Of a DNA stretch of 64,000 nt, positions 48,724 through 60,664 are shown in pieces. The DNA is from Aeromonas sanarellii (GTDB lineage: Bacteria > Pseudomonadota > Gammaproteobacteria > Enterobacterales > Aeromonadaceae). Positions within the stretch are counted from its first letter, which is position 1. Each line of letters begins with the position of its first letter. Location: assembly GCF_000820085.1 (NCBI RefSeq), contig NZ_CDBN01000074.1, positions 24,384 to 88,383 of the forward strand, read 5' to 3'. The notes beneath the pieces were generated by a model that was not told the DNA's origin, did not search any database, and saw only the letters and a list, made by a program, of their open reading frames with translations. A program made the position numbers and the translations under genes.

Positions 48724-49638
48724 TCAGGCTTGCGGCTCGTTTGTCTTACGGTAGCGCCTGCCATATTTCAGCTGCTGGATCAGCAGGGCTGCGACGATAA
48801 GCGCCAGCCCGATGGGGGTGGCCGGGTGGATGGTTTCGCCGATCAACAGGTTGAGCAACACCAGGGAGGCAAACGGCGAGATGAAGATTAGGTTGCTGAT
48901 GGGCGCAGTGTTGGTGGCATGGCGCAGCGCCATCAGCCAGAGCACGAAGCCGAAACCCATCTCGAACAGCCCCACATAGATGGCGCCGGCCCATCCCTGC
49001 CAGGCGGTCATGGCGAAGTCGGAGAGCAGCCAGGTCGCGGCGACGATGAAGGGCAGGCTGATAAGGAAGCCGAGCAGCAGGCTGACGACGGGATCCCCCT
49101 GATTGCGGGTGTTGAGGATCCAGTAGCCGGCCCAGATAAGCGTCGAGACCAGGGCCAGCGTCACCCCGATCGGGCTGTCGAACTGCAGGCCGAACACATC
49201 CCCCCTGGTGGCGATCACCAGGGCCCCGAAGTAACCGAGCACGATGGCGACACAGTCGCGGCGGCGTAGCGTCTGACCGAGGAAGGGGACGGCCAGCAGA
49301 CTGAGGGTGATGGCCCAGGTGTAGTTGAGGGTCTGGGCCTGCTGGGCCGGCAGCAGGTCATAGGCCTTGAACAGCAGCAGGTAATAGAGGAAGGGATTCA
49401 AGACCCCCTGCGCCAGATAGTAGAGGGGGCGGCCCTTGATGTAGCCGAGCATTAGCGGCAGTTTGCCCTGGTAGGCAACGATCACCCCCAGCGTCAGGGT
49501 GGAGGTACAGGCCGCGACCAGCAGCAGTTGAACCGGCTCGAAGTAGGCAAGGGAGATCTTGAAGGCGCTGGCGACCGTCGACCAGAGGGCGACGGCGCAG
49601 AGCCCGTACTGGTAGGCTTTTTTCTGATTCTTGAGCAT
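48724..49638 (-). CDS. EamA/DMT-family transporter
   Basis: 304 aa with ten predicted transmembrane helices in two EamA repeats (about 10-140 and 155-290). Features are ALWSTVASAFKISLAYFEPV near the N-terminus and APISNLIFISPFASLVLLNLLIGE in the second repeat. Drug/metabolite exporters of this family export amino acids, purines or other metabolites; the substrate cannot be predicted. ATG 49638 is used because the protein then starts like other members; a longer frame to 49827 crosses the S10 promoter region and is rejected. Confidence 0.85.
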   Translation of the reverse strand: MLKNQKKAYQYGLCAVALWSTVASAFKISLAYFEPVQLLLVAACTSTLTLGVIVAYQGKLPLMLGYIKGRPLYYLAQGVLNPFLYYLLLFKAYDLLPAQQAQTLNYTWAITLSLLAVPFLGQTLRRRDCVAIVLGYFGALVIATRGDVFGLQFDSPIGVTLALVSTLIWAGYWILNTRNQGDPVVSLLLGFLISLPFIVAATWLLSDFAMTAWQGWAGAIYVGLFEMGFGFVLWLMALRHATNTAPISNLIFISPFASLVLLNLLIGETIHPATPIGLALIVAALLIQQLKYGRRYRKTNEPQA

Positions 49639-49782
49639 AGGGATGATTCCGCAGACAGAGGCGAGGACGCAGTCTATCAGCCCGTTTGCAACATTGTCGT
49701 TACCGGTTTTCGAGGGGTGAGCGAGGATGCGCCACGAGATCCATCCGCCACACAAAATTGCGCACAATCTGTCCGCCTTCTC

Positions 49783-50304
<522 letters not shown>

Positions 50305-50326
50305 TTACGGAAAGAGGTTGATAACA

Positions 50327-50959
50327 ATGACAATCGGTCTTGTAGGTCGCAAAGTGGGTATGACTCGCATCTTCACTGAAGATGGCGTTTCTATCCCGGT
50401 GACTGTTATCGAAGTTGAAGCTAACCGTGTAACTCAGGTCAAATCTGTAGAAACCGACGGCTACAACGCTATTCAGGTTACCACTGGCTCCAAGAAAGCC
50501 AGCCGCGTAACCAAGCCGGAAGCTGGCCACTTCGCCAAAGCTGGTGTAGAAGCCGGTCGCGGTCTGTGGGAATTCCGCCTGAACAACGGTGAAACTTTCA
50601 CTGTTGGTAGCGAGCTGAAAGTAGATCTTCTCGCTGACGTTAAGCTGGTAGACGTTACCGGCACATCCAAGGGTAAAGGTTTTGCCGGTACTGTTAAGCG
50701 CTGGAACTTCCGCACCCAGGATATGACCCACGGTAACTCCCTGTCCCACCGTGTACCTGGCTCCATCGGTCAAAACCAGACCCCGGGCCGTGTATTCAAG
50801 GGCAAGAAGATGGCTGGTCACATGGGTGCTGAGCGTGTAACGACTCAGAACCTGGAACTGGTTCGTGTTGACGCTGAACGCAACCTGCTGCTCATCAAAG
50901 GCGCAGTACCGGGTGCAACCAACGGCAACGTGATCGTCAAACCTGCCGTCAAAGCGTAA
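50327..50959 (+). CDS. rplC: 50S ribosomal protein L3
   Basis: 210 aa early-assembling 23S rRNA binder near the peptidyl-transferase centre. [16 protein letters not shown] start, and the extended loop with [20 protein letters not shown] reaching the active site (the Gln methylated by PrmB is in this segment). ATG 50327 after AAAGAGG is preferred over the in-frame ATG at 50318. Confidence 0.99.
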   Translation: MTIGLVGRKVGMTRIFTEDGVSIPVTVIEVEANRVTQVKSVETDGYNAIQVTTGSKKASRVTKPEAGHFAKAGVEAGRGLWEFRLNNGETFTVGSELKVDLLADVKLVDVTGTSKGKGFAGTVKRWNFRTQDMTHGNSLSHRVPGSIGQNQTPGRVFKGKKMAGHMGAERVTTQNLELVRVDAERNLLLIKGAVPGATNGNVIVKPAVKA

Positions 50960-50976
50960 CGTCTGAGGAGATAGTA

Positions 50977-51582
50977 ATGGAATTGGTAATGAAAGACGCC
51001 AAGAGCGCTCTTGAAGTTTCCGAGACTACCTTCGGGCGCGAATTCAACGAAGCTCTGGTTCACCAGGTTGTCGTTGCATATGCCGCTGGTGCCCGTCAGG
51101 GTACTCGTGCGCAGCTGACTCGCTCTGAAGTGTCTGGTGGCGGCAAAAAGCCGTGGCGTCAGAAGGGTACTGGTCGTGCCCGTGCTGGCTCCATCCGTTC
51201 GCCCATCTGGCGTTCCGGTGGTGTGACCTTTGCTGCTAAGCCGCAAGATCACAGCCAGAAAGTAAACAAGAAGATGTACCGCGGCGCTATCCGTAGCATC
51301 CTGTCCGAGCTGGTACGTCAAGAGCGCCTGATCGTTGTTGAGAAGTTCGGCATCGAAGCGCCGAAGACCAAAGAACTGATCGCCAAGCTGAAAGAAATGG
51401 AACTGACTGACGTTCTGATCGTGACTGCTGAAGTCGATGAGAACCTGTTCCTGGCTGCTCGTAACCTGTACAAGGTCGACGTGCGTGACGTTGCCGGTAT
51501 CGACCCGGTCAGCCTGATCGCTTTCGACAAGGTTCTGATGACTGCTGACGCAGTTAAGCAAATCGAGGAGATGCTGGCATGA
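50977..51582 (+). CDS. rplD: 50S ribosomal protein L4
   Basis: 201 aa. Lines the exit tunnel through the loop [29 protein letters not shown] (about 44-72). It also represses its own operon by binding the S10 leader, which is present upstream here. The stop overlaps rplW by 4 bases. Confidence 0.99.
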   Translation: MELVMKDAKSALEVSETTFGREFNEALVHQVVVAYAAGARQGTRAQLTRSEVSGGGKKPWRQKGTGRARAGSIRSPIWRSGGVTFAAKPQDHSQKVNKKMYRGAIRSILSELVRQERLIVVEKFGIEAPKTKELIAKLKEMELTDVLIVTAEVDENLFLAARNLYKVDVRDVAGIDPVSLIAFDKVLMTADAVKQIEEMLA

Positions 51583-51881
51583 TCCGTGAAGAGCGTCTGC
51601 TGAAAGTTCTGAAGGCTCCGCACATCTCTGAAAAGAGCACCATGGTCGCAGAAAAGCAGAACACTATCGTGTTCAAAGTTGCTGTTGATGCCACCAAGGC
51701 GGAAGTCAAAGCTGCAGTTGCGAAACTGTTCGAGGTCGAAGTTGAGACCGTCCGTACCCTGAACATGAAGGGTAAGACCAAGCGCGCAGGTGCACGCGTA
51801 GGCCGTCGTTCCGATTGGAAAAAGGCTTATGTGACCCTGAAAGCTGGTCAGGACATCGACTTCATGGGCGCAGCCGAGTAA
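51579..51881 (+). CDS. rplW: 50S ribosomal protein L23
   Basis: 100 aa protein at the tunnel exit, docking site for trigger factor and SRP. The conserved [35 protein letters not shown] region is present, including the exit-site Glu. ATGA overlap with rplD. Confidence 0.99.
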   Translation: MIREERLLKVLKAPHISEKSTMVAEKQNTIVFKVAVDATKAEVKAAVAKLFEVEVETVRTLNMKGKTKRAGARVGRRSDWKKAYVTLKAGQDIDFMGAAE

Positions 51882-51896
51882 GAGGAGTTCTGAAAA

Positions 51897-52718
51897 ATGG
51901 CAATCGTTAAGTGCAAGCCTACTTCTCCGGGCCGCCGCCACGTCGTCAAGATCGTCAACCAAGAGCTGTACAAGGGTAAGCCCTTCGCAGCCCTGCTGGA
52001 CAAGAAAGACAAGACCGGTGGTCGTAACAACAACGGTCGTATCACCACTCGCCACATCGGCGGTGGTCACAAGCAACACTACCGTCTGATCGACTTCAAG
52101 CGCGACAAAGACGGCATTCCGGCCAAAGTTGAGCGTCTGGAATACGATCCTAACCGTACCGCAAACATCGCCCTGGTGCTGTATGCAGACGGTGAGCGTC
52201 GTTACATCCTGGCTCCGAAAGGCCTGAAAGCTGGTGATGCAATCGCCTCTGGTGCTGATGCTGCCATCAAGGTGGGTAACACCCTGCCGATGCGCAACAT
52301 CCCGGTCGGTTCTACCGTTCACGCCGTCGAGATGAAGCCTGGTAAAGGTGCCCAGCTGGCTCGTTCCGCTGGTACTTTCATCCAGATCCTGGCTCGTGAA
52401 GGTAACTATGTAACTCTGCGTCTGCGTTCCGGCGAAGTACGTAAAGTTCTGGCCGAGTGCCGCGCTACCATCGGTGAAGTGGGTAACTCCGAGCACATGC
52501 TGCGTCAACTGGGTAAAGCCGGTGCAAACCGCTGGCGTGGTATTCGTCCGACCGTTCGCGGTATGGCGATGAACCCGGTTGATCACCCGCACGGTGGTGG
52601 TGAGGGTCGTAACAAGGGCATGCAGCCTGTGTCCCCATGGGGCCAGAAGGCTAAGGGCTTCAAGACCCGTAAGAACAAGCGTACCGACAAGTACATCGTA
52701 CGTCGTCGTAACAAGTAA
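51897..52718 (+). CDS. rplB: 50S ribosomal protein L2
   Basis: 273 aa, one of the most conserved 23S-binding proteins and needed for peptidyl transfer. The C-terminal [19 protein letters not shown] with the conserved His and the [10 protein letters not shown] tail are present. ATG 51897 follows AGAGGAG. Confidence 0.99.
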   Translation: MAIVKCKPTSPGRRHVVKIVNQELYKGKPFAALLDKKDKTGGRNNNGRITTRHIGGGHKQHYRLIDFKRDKDGIPAKVERLEYDPNRTANIALVLYADGERRYILAPKGLKAGDAIASGADAAIKVGNTLPMRNIPVGSTVHAVEMKPGKGAQLARSAGTFIQILAREGNYVTLRLRSGEVRKVLAECRATIGEVGNSEHMLRQLGKAGANRWRGIRPTVRGMAMNPVDHPHGGGEGRNKGMQPVSPWGQKAKGFKTRKNKRTDKYIVRRRNK

Positions 52719-52725
52719 TTGTTAA

Positions 52726-53019
<294 letters not shown>

Positions 53020-53029
53020 GGGATAAATG

Positions 53030-53374
53030 ATGGAAGCTATCGCTAAACACCGTTATGCCCGTACTTCTGCCCAGAAAGCTCGTCTGGTAGCCGATCAAGT
53101 ACGTGGTCTGTCCGTAGACAAGGCTCTGAACATCCTGACCTTCAGCCCGAAAAAGGCTGCTGTTCTGGTGAAGAAAGTGCTGGAATCTGCCATTGCCAAC
53201 GCTGAGCACAACGAAGGTGCCGATATCGACACCCTGCGTGTTGCCACCATCATGGTAGACGAAGGTCCCTCCATGAAGCGCATCCGCCCGCGTGCCAAAG
53301 GTCGCGCGGATCGTATCCTCAAGCGTACCGCTCACATCACTGTAGTGGTATCCGACGCTAAGGCTGGGAGATAA
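53030..53374 (+). CDS. rplV: 50S ribosomal protein L22
   Basis: 114 aa with the long beta-hairpin reaching the tunnel constriction ([21 protein letters not shown]). The second of two adjacent ATGs (53030) matches METIAKHR of E. coli; 53027 would add one Met. Slightly longer than E. coli (110 aa) at the C-terminus. Confidence 0.98.
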   Translation: MEAIAKHRYARTSAQKARLVADQVRGLSVDKALNILTFSPKKAAVLVKKVLESAIANAEHNEGADIDTLRVATIMVDEGPSMKRIRPRAKGRADRILKRTAHITVVVSDAKAGR

Positions 53375-53377
53375 GCA

Positions 53378-54091
53378 ATGGGTCAGAAAGTACATCCTAA
53401 TGGCATTCGCCTGGGTATTACCAAGCCTTGGAATTCTACCTGGTTCGCGAACACCAAAGACTTCGCTGACAACCTGTACAGCGATTTCCAAGTACGCCAG
53501 TTCCTGACCAAGGAGCTGAAAAACGCTTCCTTGTCCAAGATCACCATCGAGCGTCCGGCCAAGAGCATCCGTGTGACCATTCACACCGCTCGTCCGGGTG
53601 TCGTGATCGGCAAGAAAGGCGAAGACGTTGAGAAACTGCGCAAAGCCGTAGCCGCAATTGCTGGCGTGCCTGCTCAGATCAACATTTCCGAAGTCCGCAA
53701 GCCGGAGCTGGATGGCAAACTGGTTGCCGACAGCATCACTTCTCAGCTGGAACGTCGCGTAATGTTCCGTCGCGCCATGAAGCGCGCCGTACAGAACGCC
53801 ATGCGTCTGGGTGCCAAGGGCATCAAGGTAGAAGTATCCGGTCGTCTGGGCGGCGCTGAAATCGCGCGTACCGAATGGTACCGTGAAGGTCGTGTGCCCC
53901 TGCACACCCTGCGTGCCGACATCGACTACGCAACTTCTGAAGCCCACACCACTTACGGTGTGATCGGCGTCAAAGTTTGGATCTTCAAGGGCGAAGTTCT
54001 GGGCGGTCTGGCTGCAGTCAATGCTGCCGCAGCTCAAGAGCAAGCTCCTGCAAAGCCCAAGCGTGACAACAAGCGCCGCGCTGCTAAGTAA
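53378..54091 (+). CDS. rpsC: 30S ribosomal protein S3
   Basis: 237 aa. The KH domain with [18 protein letters not shown] (about 68-85) binds 16S rRNA near the mRNA entry channel. [14 protein letters not shown] is the invariant start. The Lys/Ala-rich tail is slightly different from E. coli. Confidence 0.99.
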   Translation: MGQKVHPNGIRLGITKPWNSTWFANTKDFADNLYSDFQVRQFLTKELKNASLSKITIERPAKSIRVTIHTARPGVVIGKKGEDVEKLRKAVAAIAGVPAQINISEVRKPELDGKLVADSITSQLERRVMFRRAMKRAVQNAMRLGAKGIKVEVSGRLGGAEIARTEWYREGRVPLHTLRADIDYATSEAHTTYGVIGVKVWIFKGEVLGGLAAVNAAAAQEQAPAKPKRDNKRRAAK

Positions 54092-54104
54092 GGAGATTCG
54101 GTAA

Positions 54105-54518
54105 ATGTTGCAACCTAAGCGTACTAAATTCCGCAAGACCCACAAGGGTCGTAACCGCGGTCTGGCCAATGCCGGTAACGAAGTATCCTTCGGTACCTTT
54201 GGCCTGAAGGCGACATCTCGTGGTCAGCTGACTGCTCGTCAAATCGAAGCAGCCCGTCGTGCCATGACCCGTCACGTTAAGCGTCAAGGCAAGATCTGGA
54301 TCCGTGTGTTCCCGGACAAGCCCATCACCGAAAAGCCCCTCGAAGTTCGTATGGGTAAAGGTAAGGGTAACGTGGAATACTGGGTTTGCCCGATCCAGCC
54401 TGGCAAGGTTCTGTACGAGATGGATGGTGTACCTGAGGCTCTGGCGCGTGAAGCGTTTGCCCTGGCCGCAGCTAAGCTGTCCGTTCAGACCACTTTCGTA
54501 ATTAAGACGGTGATGTGA
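54105..54518 (+). CDS. rplP: 50S ribosomal protein L16
   Basis: 137 aa (E. coli 136). Binds between the central protuberance and the A site. [26 protein letters not shown] and [13 protein letters not shown] are conserved. Its stop overlaps the rpmC ATG by one base. Confidence 0.99.
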   Translation: MLQPKRTKFRKTHKGRNRGLANAGNEVSFGTFGLKATSRGQLTARQIEAARRAMTRHVKRQGKIWIRVFPDKPITEKPLEVRMGKGKGNVEYWVCPIQPGKVLYEMDGVPEALAREAFALAAAKLSVQTTFVIKTVM

Positions 54519-54709
54519 TGAAAGCCCAAGATCTGCGTCAAAAGAGCGTCGAAGAACTGAACCAGGAGCTGCTGGGTCTGCTGCGTGAGCAATTCAACAT
54601 GCGCATGCAAGCTTCCACCGGCCAACTGGCTCAGACTCACACTCTGAAACAAGTGCGTCGTGACGTCGCACGTATCAAGACTGTACTGACTGAGAAGGCA
54701 GGTGCGTAA
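54518..54709 (+). CDS. rpmC: 50S ribosomal protein L29
   Basis: 63 aa two-helix protein near the tunnel exit. ATG 54518 overlaps the rplP stop (TGATG) and matches E. coli length. A GTG one codon upstream is in frame but not needed. Its stop in turn overlaps the rpsQ start. Confidence 0.98.
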   Translation: MKAQDLRQKSVEELNQELLGLLREQFNMRMQASTGQLAQTHTLKQVRRDVARIKTVLTEKAGA

Positions 54710-54957
54710 TGACTGACAAGATCCGTACTCTGCAAGGTCGTGTAATCAGCGACAAGATGGACAAGTCCATCACCGTCGCCATCGAGCGCAAGGTAAAGCA
54801 CCCGATCTACGGTAAGATCATCAAGCGTACTACCAAGCTGCACGTGCATGACGAGAACAACGAGTGCAAGGCTGGCGACCTCGTGGAAATCCGCGAATGC
54901 CGCCCGCTGTCCAAGACCAAGTCCTGGACCCTGGTTGCTGTCGTAGAAAAGGCCTAA
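54709..54957 (+). CDS. rpsQ: 30S ribosomal protein S17
   Basis: 82 aa OB-fold primary 16S binder. [31 protein letters not shown] and [13 protein letters not shown] are conserved. Last gene of the S10 operon, followed by a strong terminator. Confidence 0.99.
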   Translation: MTDKIRTLQGRVISDKMDKSITVAIERKVKHPIYGKIIKRTTKLHVHDENNECKAGDLVEIRECRPLSKTKSWTLVAVVEKA

Positions 54958-54974
54958 TTCGGTACTTTCTAGCC

Positions 54975-55007
54975 CAAACGGCCCCCCATCGGGGCCGTTT
55001 GTTTTTT
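54975..55007 (+). terminator. Terminator between S10 and spc operons
   Basis: AAACGGCCCC and GGGGCCGTTT (10 bp) around CCATC, then GTTTTTT. Confidence 0.94.
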
Positions 55008-55011
55008 AGGC

Positions 55012-55040
55012 TACCTTTTCAAAAACAGCTGTGTTATAGT
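55012..55040 (+). promoter_or_regulatory. Promoter of the spc operon
   Basis: Extended -10 TGTTATAGT (hexamer 55035-55040) with a weak -35 near 55012 (TACCTT). Start expected near 55047, about 60 bp before rplN. Confidence 0.7.
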
Positions 55041-55105
55041 TTCGCGCCTTTTGAAGGCAGCCAGATCCCATCAGGGATAAGAAGTAAACAAAGCGGAGCA
55101 CTAAG

Positions 55106-55474
55106 ATGATCCAGATGCAAAGTATGCTGGGTGTTGCCGACAACTCCGGCGCTCGCAGTGTAATGTGTATTAAGGTTCTGGGTGGTTCGCACCGCCGTTA
55201 CGCCGGCATCGGCGACATCATCAAGGTTTCCATCAAGGAAGCCATTCCTCGCGGTAAAGTGAAGAAAGGTGATGTGTATAACGCGGTGGTCGTACGCACC
55301 CGTAAAGGCGTTCGTCGTCCGGACGGCTCTGTCATCCGTTTCGACAACAATGCGGCTGTGTTGCTTAACAACAACCAACAGCCAATCGGTACTCGTATTT
55401 TTGGCCCGGTGACCCGTGAACTCCGTAACGAGAAGTTCATGAAGATTGTGTCCCTGGCACCCGAAGTACTGTAA
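55106..55474 (+). CDS. rplN: 50S ribosomal protein L14
   Basis: 122 aa. [27 protein letters not shown] and [30 protein letters not shown] are standard. Located at the subunit interface (bridge B8). First gene of the spc operon. Confidence 0.99.
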
Positions 55475-55485
55475 GGAGTCGAACG

Positions 55486-55803
55486 ATGGCAGCTAAAATC
55501 CGTCGCGAAGACGAAGTAATTGTTCTTACCGGCAAAGACAAGGGCAAGCGTGGCAAAGTCACTCAAGTTCTGATTGCCAAAGGTAAGGTAATCGTGGAAG
55601 GCATCAACCAGGTGAAGAAACACCAGAAGCCGGTACCCGCACTGGGTCAGGCTGGCGGTATCGTCACCAAAGAAGCCCCCATCGATGTATCTAACGTAGC
55701 GCTGTTCAACTCTGCCACTGGCAAGGCTGACCGCGTTGGTTTCCGGATTGAAGACGGCAAGAAAGTCCGTTTCTTCAAATCCACCGGCGAACTTGTGAAG
55801 TAA
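55486..55803 (+). CDS. rplX: 50S ribosomal protein L24
   Basis: 105 aa KOW-domain protein that nucleates 50S assembly. [24 protein letters not shown] is the KOW motif (about 5-28). Confidence 0.99.
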   Translation: MAAKIRREDEVIVLTGKDKGKRGKVTQVLIAKGKVIVEGINQVKKHQKPVPALGQAGGIVTKEAPIDVSNVALFNSATGKADRVGFRIEDGKKVRFFKSTGELVK

Positions 55804-55816
55804 TTGGAGTTTAACG

Positions 55817-56356
55817 ATGGCGAAACTGCATGATTACTACAAATCCGATGTAGTAAATGAACTGACCAAGCAGTTCGGTTACAAGACTATCATGCAAGTC
55901 CCTCGGATCGAGAAAATCACCCTGAACATGGGTGTTGGTGAAGCGATCTCTGACAAGAAGTTGCTGGAAAATGCCGCTGCCGACATGGCTGCCATTTCCG
56001 GTCAGAAACCGCTGATCACCAAAGCACGCAAATCTGTTGCGGGCTTCAAGATTCGTGAAGGCTACCCGATAGGTTGTAAAGTAACCCTGCGTGGCGAGCG
56101 TATGTGGGAGTTCCTGGAACGGCTGATTTGCATCTCCGTACCGCGTATCCGTGACTTCCGTGGTCTGAACGCCAAGGCGTTCGATGGCCGTGGTAACTAC
56201 TCCATGGGCGTGCGTGAGCAAATCATCTTCCCGGAAATCGACTATGACAAGGTCGATCGCGTCCGTGGTCTGGATATCACCATCACCACTTCCGCGAATA
56301 CCGACGAAGAAGGCCGTGCTCTGCTGGCTGCCTTTAACTTCCCATTCCGCAAGTAA
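55817..56356 (+). CDS. rplE: 50S ribosomal protein L5
   Basis: 179 aa 5S rRNA binder of the central protuberance. [37 protein letters not shown] and [19 protein letters not shown] are conserved. Confidence 0.99.
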   Translation: MAKLHDYYKSDVVNELTKQFGYKTIMQVPRIEKITLNMGVGEAISDKKLLENAAADMAAISGQKPLITKARKSVAGFKIREGYPIGCKVTLRGERMWEFLERLICISVPRIRDFRGLNAKAFDGRGNYSMGVREQIIFPEIDYDKVDRVRGLDITITTSANTDEEGRALLAAFNFPFRK

Positions 56357-56366
56357 GGTTAGGGTT

Positions 56367-56672
56367 ATGGCTAAAACATCCATGAAAGCGCGCGAAGCTA
56401 AGCGTGCGAAGCTGGCAGCCAAGTACGCCACCAAGCGTACCGAGCTGAAAGCTATCATCGTTGATATGAACGCTTCTGAAGAAGCGCGTTGGGACGCTGT
56501 CTTGCAACTGCAACAGCTGCCCCGTGATTCCAGTCCGTCCCGCCAGCGTAACCGTTGCAATATTACTGGTCGTCCGCACGGTTTCCTGCGCAAGTTTGGC
56601 CTGTCCCGCATCAAGGTGCGTGAGCATGCCATGAAGGGCGAAATTCCGGGCCTCAAAAAGGCCTCTTGGTAA
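56367..56672 (+). CDS. rpsN: 30S ribosomal protein S14
   Basis: 101 aa, the long zinc-independent (C-minus) type: no CxxC pairs, only [24 protein letters not shown]. Start ATG 56367 ([10 protein letters not shown]); the reading frame is open far upstream inside rplE, but that part is not coding. Confidence 0.98.
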   Translation: MAKTSMKAREAKRAKLAAKYATKRTELKAIIVDMNASEEARWDAVLQLQQLPRDSSPSRQRNRCNITGRPHGFLRKFGLSRIKVREHAMKGEIPGLKKASW

Positions 56673-56691
56673 GAATCTCGGGAGTTAGACT

Positions 56692-57084
56692 ATGAGCATG
56701 CAAGATCCGATCGCGGATATGCTGACCCGCATCCGTAACGGTCAGGCGGCGAGCAAAGTTGCGGTTTCCATGCCTTCTTCCAAGCTGAAAGTGGCTATCG
56801 CCAAAGTGCTGAAAGAAGAAGGTTACATCGCTGGCTACAACGTAGCTGGTGACGTGAAGCCGGAACTGGAAATCGAACTGAAGTATTTCCAGGGCAAGCC
56901 GGTTGTAGAACTGATCCAACGCGTGAGCCGTCCCGGCCTGCGTATTTACAAGCGCACTACTGATCTGCCGAAAGTCATGGGCGGTCTCGGTGTTGCTATC
57001 GTGTCCACGTCTAAAGGTGTGATGACCGACCGTGCTGCCCGCAAGGCAAGCATGGGTGGTGAGATCATCTGCTACGTCGCTTAA
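56692..57084 (+). CDS. rpsH: 30S ribosomal protein S8
   Basis: 130 aa primary binder of 16S helix 21, and in E. coli the translational repressor of the spc operon. [18 protein letters not shown] and [26 protein letters not shown] are conserved. Confidence 0.99.
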   Translation: MSMQDPIADMLTRIRNGQAASKVAVSMPSSKLKVAIAKVLKEEGYIAGYNVAGDVKPELEIELKYFQGKPVVELIQRVSRPGLRIYKRTTDLPKVMGGLGVAIVSTSKGVMTDRAARKASMGGEIICYVA

Positions 57085-57097
57085 TAGGAGGTCGGAA

Positions 57098-57631
57098 ATG
57101 TCTCGCGTTGCTAAGGCACCCGTCACTATTCCTGCTGGCGTAGAGGTGACTCTGAACGGTCAGGAACTGTCCATCAAAGGTGGTAAAGGTTCCCTGGTTC
57201 GTTCCATCCACGCCGGTGTAGAAGTGACCAAAGAAGACAATGTACTGAAGTTCGCCCCGCGCGACGGCATCGCTGGTGCTGACGCTCAGGCCGGTACTGC
57301 CCGTGCATTGGTCAACAACATGGTAGTCGGTGTTACCCAAGGCTTCGAGCGCAAGCTGCAGCTGGTTGGTGTAGGTTACAAAGCCTCCATCAAGGGCAAT
57401 GCTGTTGCGCTGGCACTGGGCTTCTCTCACCCGGTAGAGCATGCGCTGCCGGCTGGTGTCACCGCTGAATGTCCGTCCGCCACCGAAATCGTTCTGCGTG
57501 GTGTGGACAAGCAGCTGGTTGGCCAAGTCGCCGCCGATATCCGTGCTTACCGCGCTCCGGAGCCCTACAAGGGCAAGGGTGTACGCTATGCCAACGAGCA
57601 AGTGCGTACTAAAGAAGCTAAGAAGAAGTAA
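57098..57631 (+). CDS. rplF: 50S ribosomal protein L6
   Basis: 177 aa with the duplicated L6 fold near the factor-binding site. [17 protein letters not shown] start at ATG 57098 behind AGGAGG; the frame open to 57032 overlaps rpsH and is rejected. [11 protein letters not shown] near the C-terminus is the L6 signature. Confidence 0.98.
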   Translation: MSRVAKAPVTIPAGVEVTLNGQELSIKGGKGSLVRSIHAGVEVTKEDNVLKFAPRDGIAGADAQAGTARALVNNMVVGVTQGFERKLQLVGVGYKASIKGNAVALALGFSHPVEHALPAGVTAECPSATEIVLRGVDKQLVGQVAADIRAYRAPEPYKGKGVRYANEQVRTKEAKKK

Positions 57632-57640
57632 GGTAACACT

Positions 57641-57994
57641 ATGGACAAGAAAGCAGCTCGTCTCCGTCGTGCTACTCGTGCTCGGAAAAAGATGCAGGAA
57701 CTGGGAGCTACCCGTCTGGTTGTTCACCGTACCCCGCGTCATATCTATGCGCAGGTTATTGCAGCCAACGGTTCCGAAGTTCTGGCCTCTGCTTCCACAG
57801 TAGAGAAGGCCATCAGTGAAGCTCTGAAATACACCGGTAACGCAGACGCTGCTACCGCTGTAGGTAAAGCAATCGCTGAGCGTGCCATTGCCAAAGGCGT
57901 TCAGAACGTATCTTTCGATCGTTCCGGTTTCAAGTATCACGGTCGTGTAGCCGCTCTGGCTGCCGCTGCTCGTGACGCTGGTCTTCAGTTCTAA
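57641..57994 (+). CDS. rplR: 50S ribosomal protein L18
   Basis: 117 aa 5S rRNA-binding protein. Basic N-terminus ([16 protein letters not shown]) and [24 protein letters not shown] tail are conserved. Confidence 0.99.
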   Translation: MDKKAARLRRATRARKKMQELGATRLVVHRTPRHIYAQVIAANGSEVLASASTVEKAISEALKYTGNADAATAVGKAIAERAIAKGVQNVSFDRSGFKYHGRVAALAAAARDAGLQF

Positions 57995-58008
57995 GCTAGG
58001 AGTCGAAG

Positions 58009-58509
58009 ATGGCTAAAGTCGAATCTCAAGCCGGCGAACTGCAAGAAAAGCTCATTGCAGTAAACCGTGTTTCGAAAACTGTTAAAGGTGGTCGTATCAT
58101 GTCCTTCACCGCGTTGACCGTGGTGGGTGATGGTAACGGCCGTGTAGGTTACGGTTACGGTAAGGCCCGTGAAGTTCCGGCCGCCATTCAAAAGGCGATG
58201 GAACAGGCTAAGCGTAACCTGAGCAAGGTTGAACTGAACAACGGCACTCTGCACCACCCGGTGCGTGGTGTTCACTCTGGTTCCACCGTGTTCATGAAGC
58301 CGGCCTCCCAAGGTACAGGTATCATCGCAGGCGGCGCTATGCGTGCCGTGCTGGAAGTTGCCGGTATCCACAACGTGCTGGCCAAGACCTACGGTTCCAC
58401 CAACCCGATCAACGTTGTTCGCGCAACTGTCGACGCTCTGGTTCACGGTCAATCACCGGAACAGATCGCTGCCAAGCGTGGTCTGCGCGTTGAAGAAATT
58501 CTGGGGTAA
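58009..58509 (+). CDS. rpsE: 30S ribosomal protein S5
   Basis: 166 aa. [32 protein letters not shown] is the S5 N-terminal domain near the mRNA entry and accuracy centre, with [19 protein letters not shown] in the second domain. Confidence 0.99.
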   Translation: MAKVESQAGELQEKLIAVNRVSKTVKGGRIMSFTALTVVGDGNGRVGYGYGKAREVPAAIQKAMEQAKRNLSKVELNNGTLHHPVRGVHSGSTVFMKPASQGTGIIAGGAMRAVLEVAGIHNVLAKTYGSTNPINVVRATVDALVHGQSPEQIAAKRGLRVEEILG

Positions 58510-58515
58510 TGCGAC

Positions 58516-58695
58516 ATGGCTAACACTGTAAAAGTAACTCAAACTCGCAGCTCTATCGGCCGTCTGCCAAAGCACAAGGCGACTCTGCGTGGTCTGGGTC
58601 TGCGTCGCATTGGTCACACCGTTGAGCTGGAAGATACTCCCTGCGTACGCGGCATGATCAACCAGGTTTATTACATGGTTAAGGTGGAGGGCTAA
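58516..58695 (+). CDS. rpmD: 50S ribosomal protein L30
   Basis: 59 aa. Translates as [20 protein letters not shown]..., with [19 protein letters not shown] in the middle and ending YYMVKVEG. Located between rpsE and rplO as expected in the spc operon; 6 bp after rpsE and 2 bp before rplO. Confidence 0.98.
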   Translation: MANTVKVTQTRSSIGRLPKHKATLRGLGLRRIGHTVELEDTPCVRGMINQVYYMVKVEG

Positions 58696-58697
58696 GC

Positions 58698-59135
58698 ATG
58701 CGTCTGAATACTCTGTCTCCGGCCGCTGGCTCCAAACGTGTTAAGCACCGTCCGGGCCGTGGTATCGGTTCTGGTCTGGGCAAGACCGGTGGTCGTGGTG
58801 TGAAAGGTCAAACCTCTCGTTCCGGTGGCGGCAAAGTCCGCAACGGTTTCGAAGGCGGCCAGATGCCTTTGAAAATCCGTCTGCCGAAGTTCGGTTTCTT
58901 CTCTCGCAAATCTTTGGTTTCTGCCGAAGTGCGCCTGAATGAAATCGCCCTGGTAGAAGGTGATGTGGTCGACGTGAGCACTCTGAAGCAAGCCGGTGTG
59001 ATTACCAAAAACATCGTGTTCGCTAAAGTTGTTCTGTCTGGCAACATTGACCGTGCTGTGACCGTTCGTGGTCTGTCCGTCACCAAGGGTGCACGTGCAG
59101 CCATCGAGGCCGCTGGCGGTAAAATCGAGGAATAA
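58698..59135 (+). CDS. rplO: 50S ribosomal protein L15
   Basis: 145 aa (E. coli 144). [20 protein letters not shown] start and [19 protein letters not shown] glycine-rich segment; late-assembly protein. Confidence 0.99.
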   Translation: MRLNTLSPAAGSKRVKHRPGRGIGSGLGKTGGRGVKGQTSRSGGGKVRNGFEGGQMPLKIRLPKFGFFSRKSLVSAEVRLNEIALVEGDVVDVSTLKQAGVITKNIVFAKVVLSGNIDRAVTVRGLSVTKGARAAIEAAGGKIEE

Positions 59136-59143
59136 TCAGTACA

Positions 59144-60472
59144 ATGGCTAAGAAACCAGGATTGGATGTTAAAGCACAAGGTGGTCTGAGTGAACTGAAG
59201 AGCCGTCTGCTCTTCGTTCTCGGAGCAATTATCGTGTTCCGCGCAGGCTCTTATGTGCCGATCCCTGGTATTGACGCCGCCGTACTGGCCGAGTTGTTCC
59301 AACAACAGAAGGGCACCATCATTGAGATGTTCAACATGTTCAGTGGTGGTGCACTCTCGCGTGCTTCTATTCTTGCGCTGGGGATCATGCCGTACATTTC
59401 GGCGTCGATCATTATCCAGCTGCTGACTGTGGTTCATCCCGCTCTTGCTGAACTCAAGAAAGAGGGTGAATCCGGCCGTCGCAAGATTAGCCAATATACC
59501 CGTTGGGGCACGCTGGTTTTGGGAACGTTCCAGGCCATTGGTATTGCAACCGGCTTGCCGAATATGATGCAAGGACTCGTGACTCATCCGGGTTTGGGCT
59601 TCTATTTCACAGCCGTTGTGAGTCTGGTCACCGGTACCATGTTCTTGATGTGGTTGGGTGAACAGATTACCGAGCGTGGGATTGGTAATGGTATCTCGTT
59701 GATTATCTTCACAGGTATCGTTGCCGGTCTGCCTCATGCCATTGGCGCTACGGCCGAACAGGCACGTCAAGGGGAATTGCACATCCTGCTGTTGTTGTTG
59801 CTGGGCTTGATTGTTTTCGCAGTGACTTACTTTGTGGTGTTCGTGGAGCGTGGTCAGCGTCGTATCGTCGTGAACTATGCCAAGCGTCAACAAGGCCGCC
59901 AGGTATTCGCCGCGCAAAGCACACACCTGCCGTTGAAAGTGAATATGGCCGGTGTGATTCCTGCGATTTTCGCATCCAGCATCATCCTCTTCCCGGGGAC
60001 CATTACCTCTTGGTTTGGTCAGGGGGAGGGCAAGGTTGCCGATATCCTGCAGCAGGTCTCTATGGTCCTGCAGCCGGGTCAGCCCCTGTATGAGATGCTG
60101 TATGCAGCAGCCATTATCTTCTTCTGCTTCTTCTATACCGCGCTGGTGTTCAACCCCCGCGAGACGGCAGACAACCTGAAGAAGAGTGGAGCCTTTATCC
60201 CGGGGATCCGCCCGGGCGAGCAGACAGCACGTTACATCGATAAGGTTATGACTCGCCTGACATTGGCAGGTGCGCTCTATATTACCTTTATCTGTCTGGT
60301 ACCCCAGTTCCTGATGACTGCCTGGAACGTACAGTTCTACTTCGGTGGCACCTCGCTGCTGATTATCGTGGTAGTTATCATGGACTTCATGGCTCAGGTT
60401 CAGACCCATATGATGTCTCATCAATATGGCGACGTCCTGAGGAAGGCCAACCTGAAGGGCTACGGCCGCTAA
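59144..60472 (+). CDS. secY: Protein translocase subunit SecY
   Basis: Channel-forming subunit of the SecYEG translocon. 442 aa (E. coli 443) with ten transmembrane helices. [11 protein letters not shown] (about 33-43) and plug-region [23 protein letters not shown] (about 67-89) are clear, as are cytoplasmic loops [22 protein letters not shown] and [11 protein letters not shown] that bind SecA and ribosomes. Base composition is less GC-rich than flanking non-ribosomal genes. Confidence 0.99.
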   Translation: MAKKPGLDVKAQGGLSELKSRLLFVLGAIIVFRAGSYVPIPGIDAAVLAELFQQQKGTIIEMFNMFSGGALSRASILALGIMPYISASIIIQLLTVVHPALAELKKEGESGRRKISQYTRWGTLVLGTFQAIGIATGLPNMMQGLVTHPGLGFYFTAVVSLVTGTMFLMWLGEQITERGIGNGISLIIFTGIVAGLPHAIGATAEQARQGELHILLLLLLGLIVFAVTYFVVFVERGQRRIVVNYAKRQQGRQVFAAQSTHLPLKVNMAGVIPAIFASSIILFPGTITSWFGQGEGKVADILQQVSMVLQPGQPLYEMLYAAAIIFFCFFYTALVFNPRETADNLKKSGAFIPGIRPGEQTARYIDKVMTRLTLAGALYITFICLVPQFLMTAWNVQFYFGGTSLLIIVVVIMDFMAQVQTHMMSHQYGDVLRKANLKGYGR

Positions 60473-60499
60473 AGGTCGGCGTAGTTACGGAGTTAAGCA

Positions 60500-60613
60500 A
60501 TGAAAGTTCGTGCTTCCGTTAAGGCAATCTGCCGTAACTGCAAAATCATCAAGCGTCACGGTGTGGTGCGTGTGATTTGCAGCGAGCCAAAGCATAAACA
60601 GCGCCAAGGCTAA
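60500..60613 (+). CDS. rpmJ: 50S ribosomal protein L36
   Basis: 37 aa: [20 protein letters not shown], then [17 protein letters not shown]. The zinc ligands CRNC, C and H are all present, so this is the zinc-binding (C-plus) form. Last gene of the spc operon. Confidence 0.97.
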   Translation: MKVRASVKAICRNCKIIKRHGVVRVICSEPKHKQRQG

Positions 60614-60629
60614 TTTTTACGGTTAGTAC

Positions 60630-60658
60630 TTGCAACAAATAGTTGTGCTGGCTATCAT
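60630..60658 (+). promoter_or_regulatory. Promoter of the alpha operon
   Basis: TTGCAA (60630-60635) and TATCAT (60653-60658) with a 17-bp spacer; start near 60665. The -10 region is embedded in the dyad GCTGGCTA/TAGCCAGC (60647-60665), which by itself might also act as a weak rpmJ terminator. Confidence 0.7.
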
Positions 60659-60664
60659 AGCCAG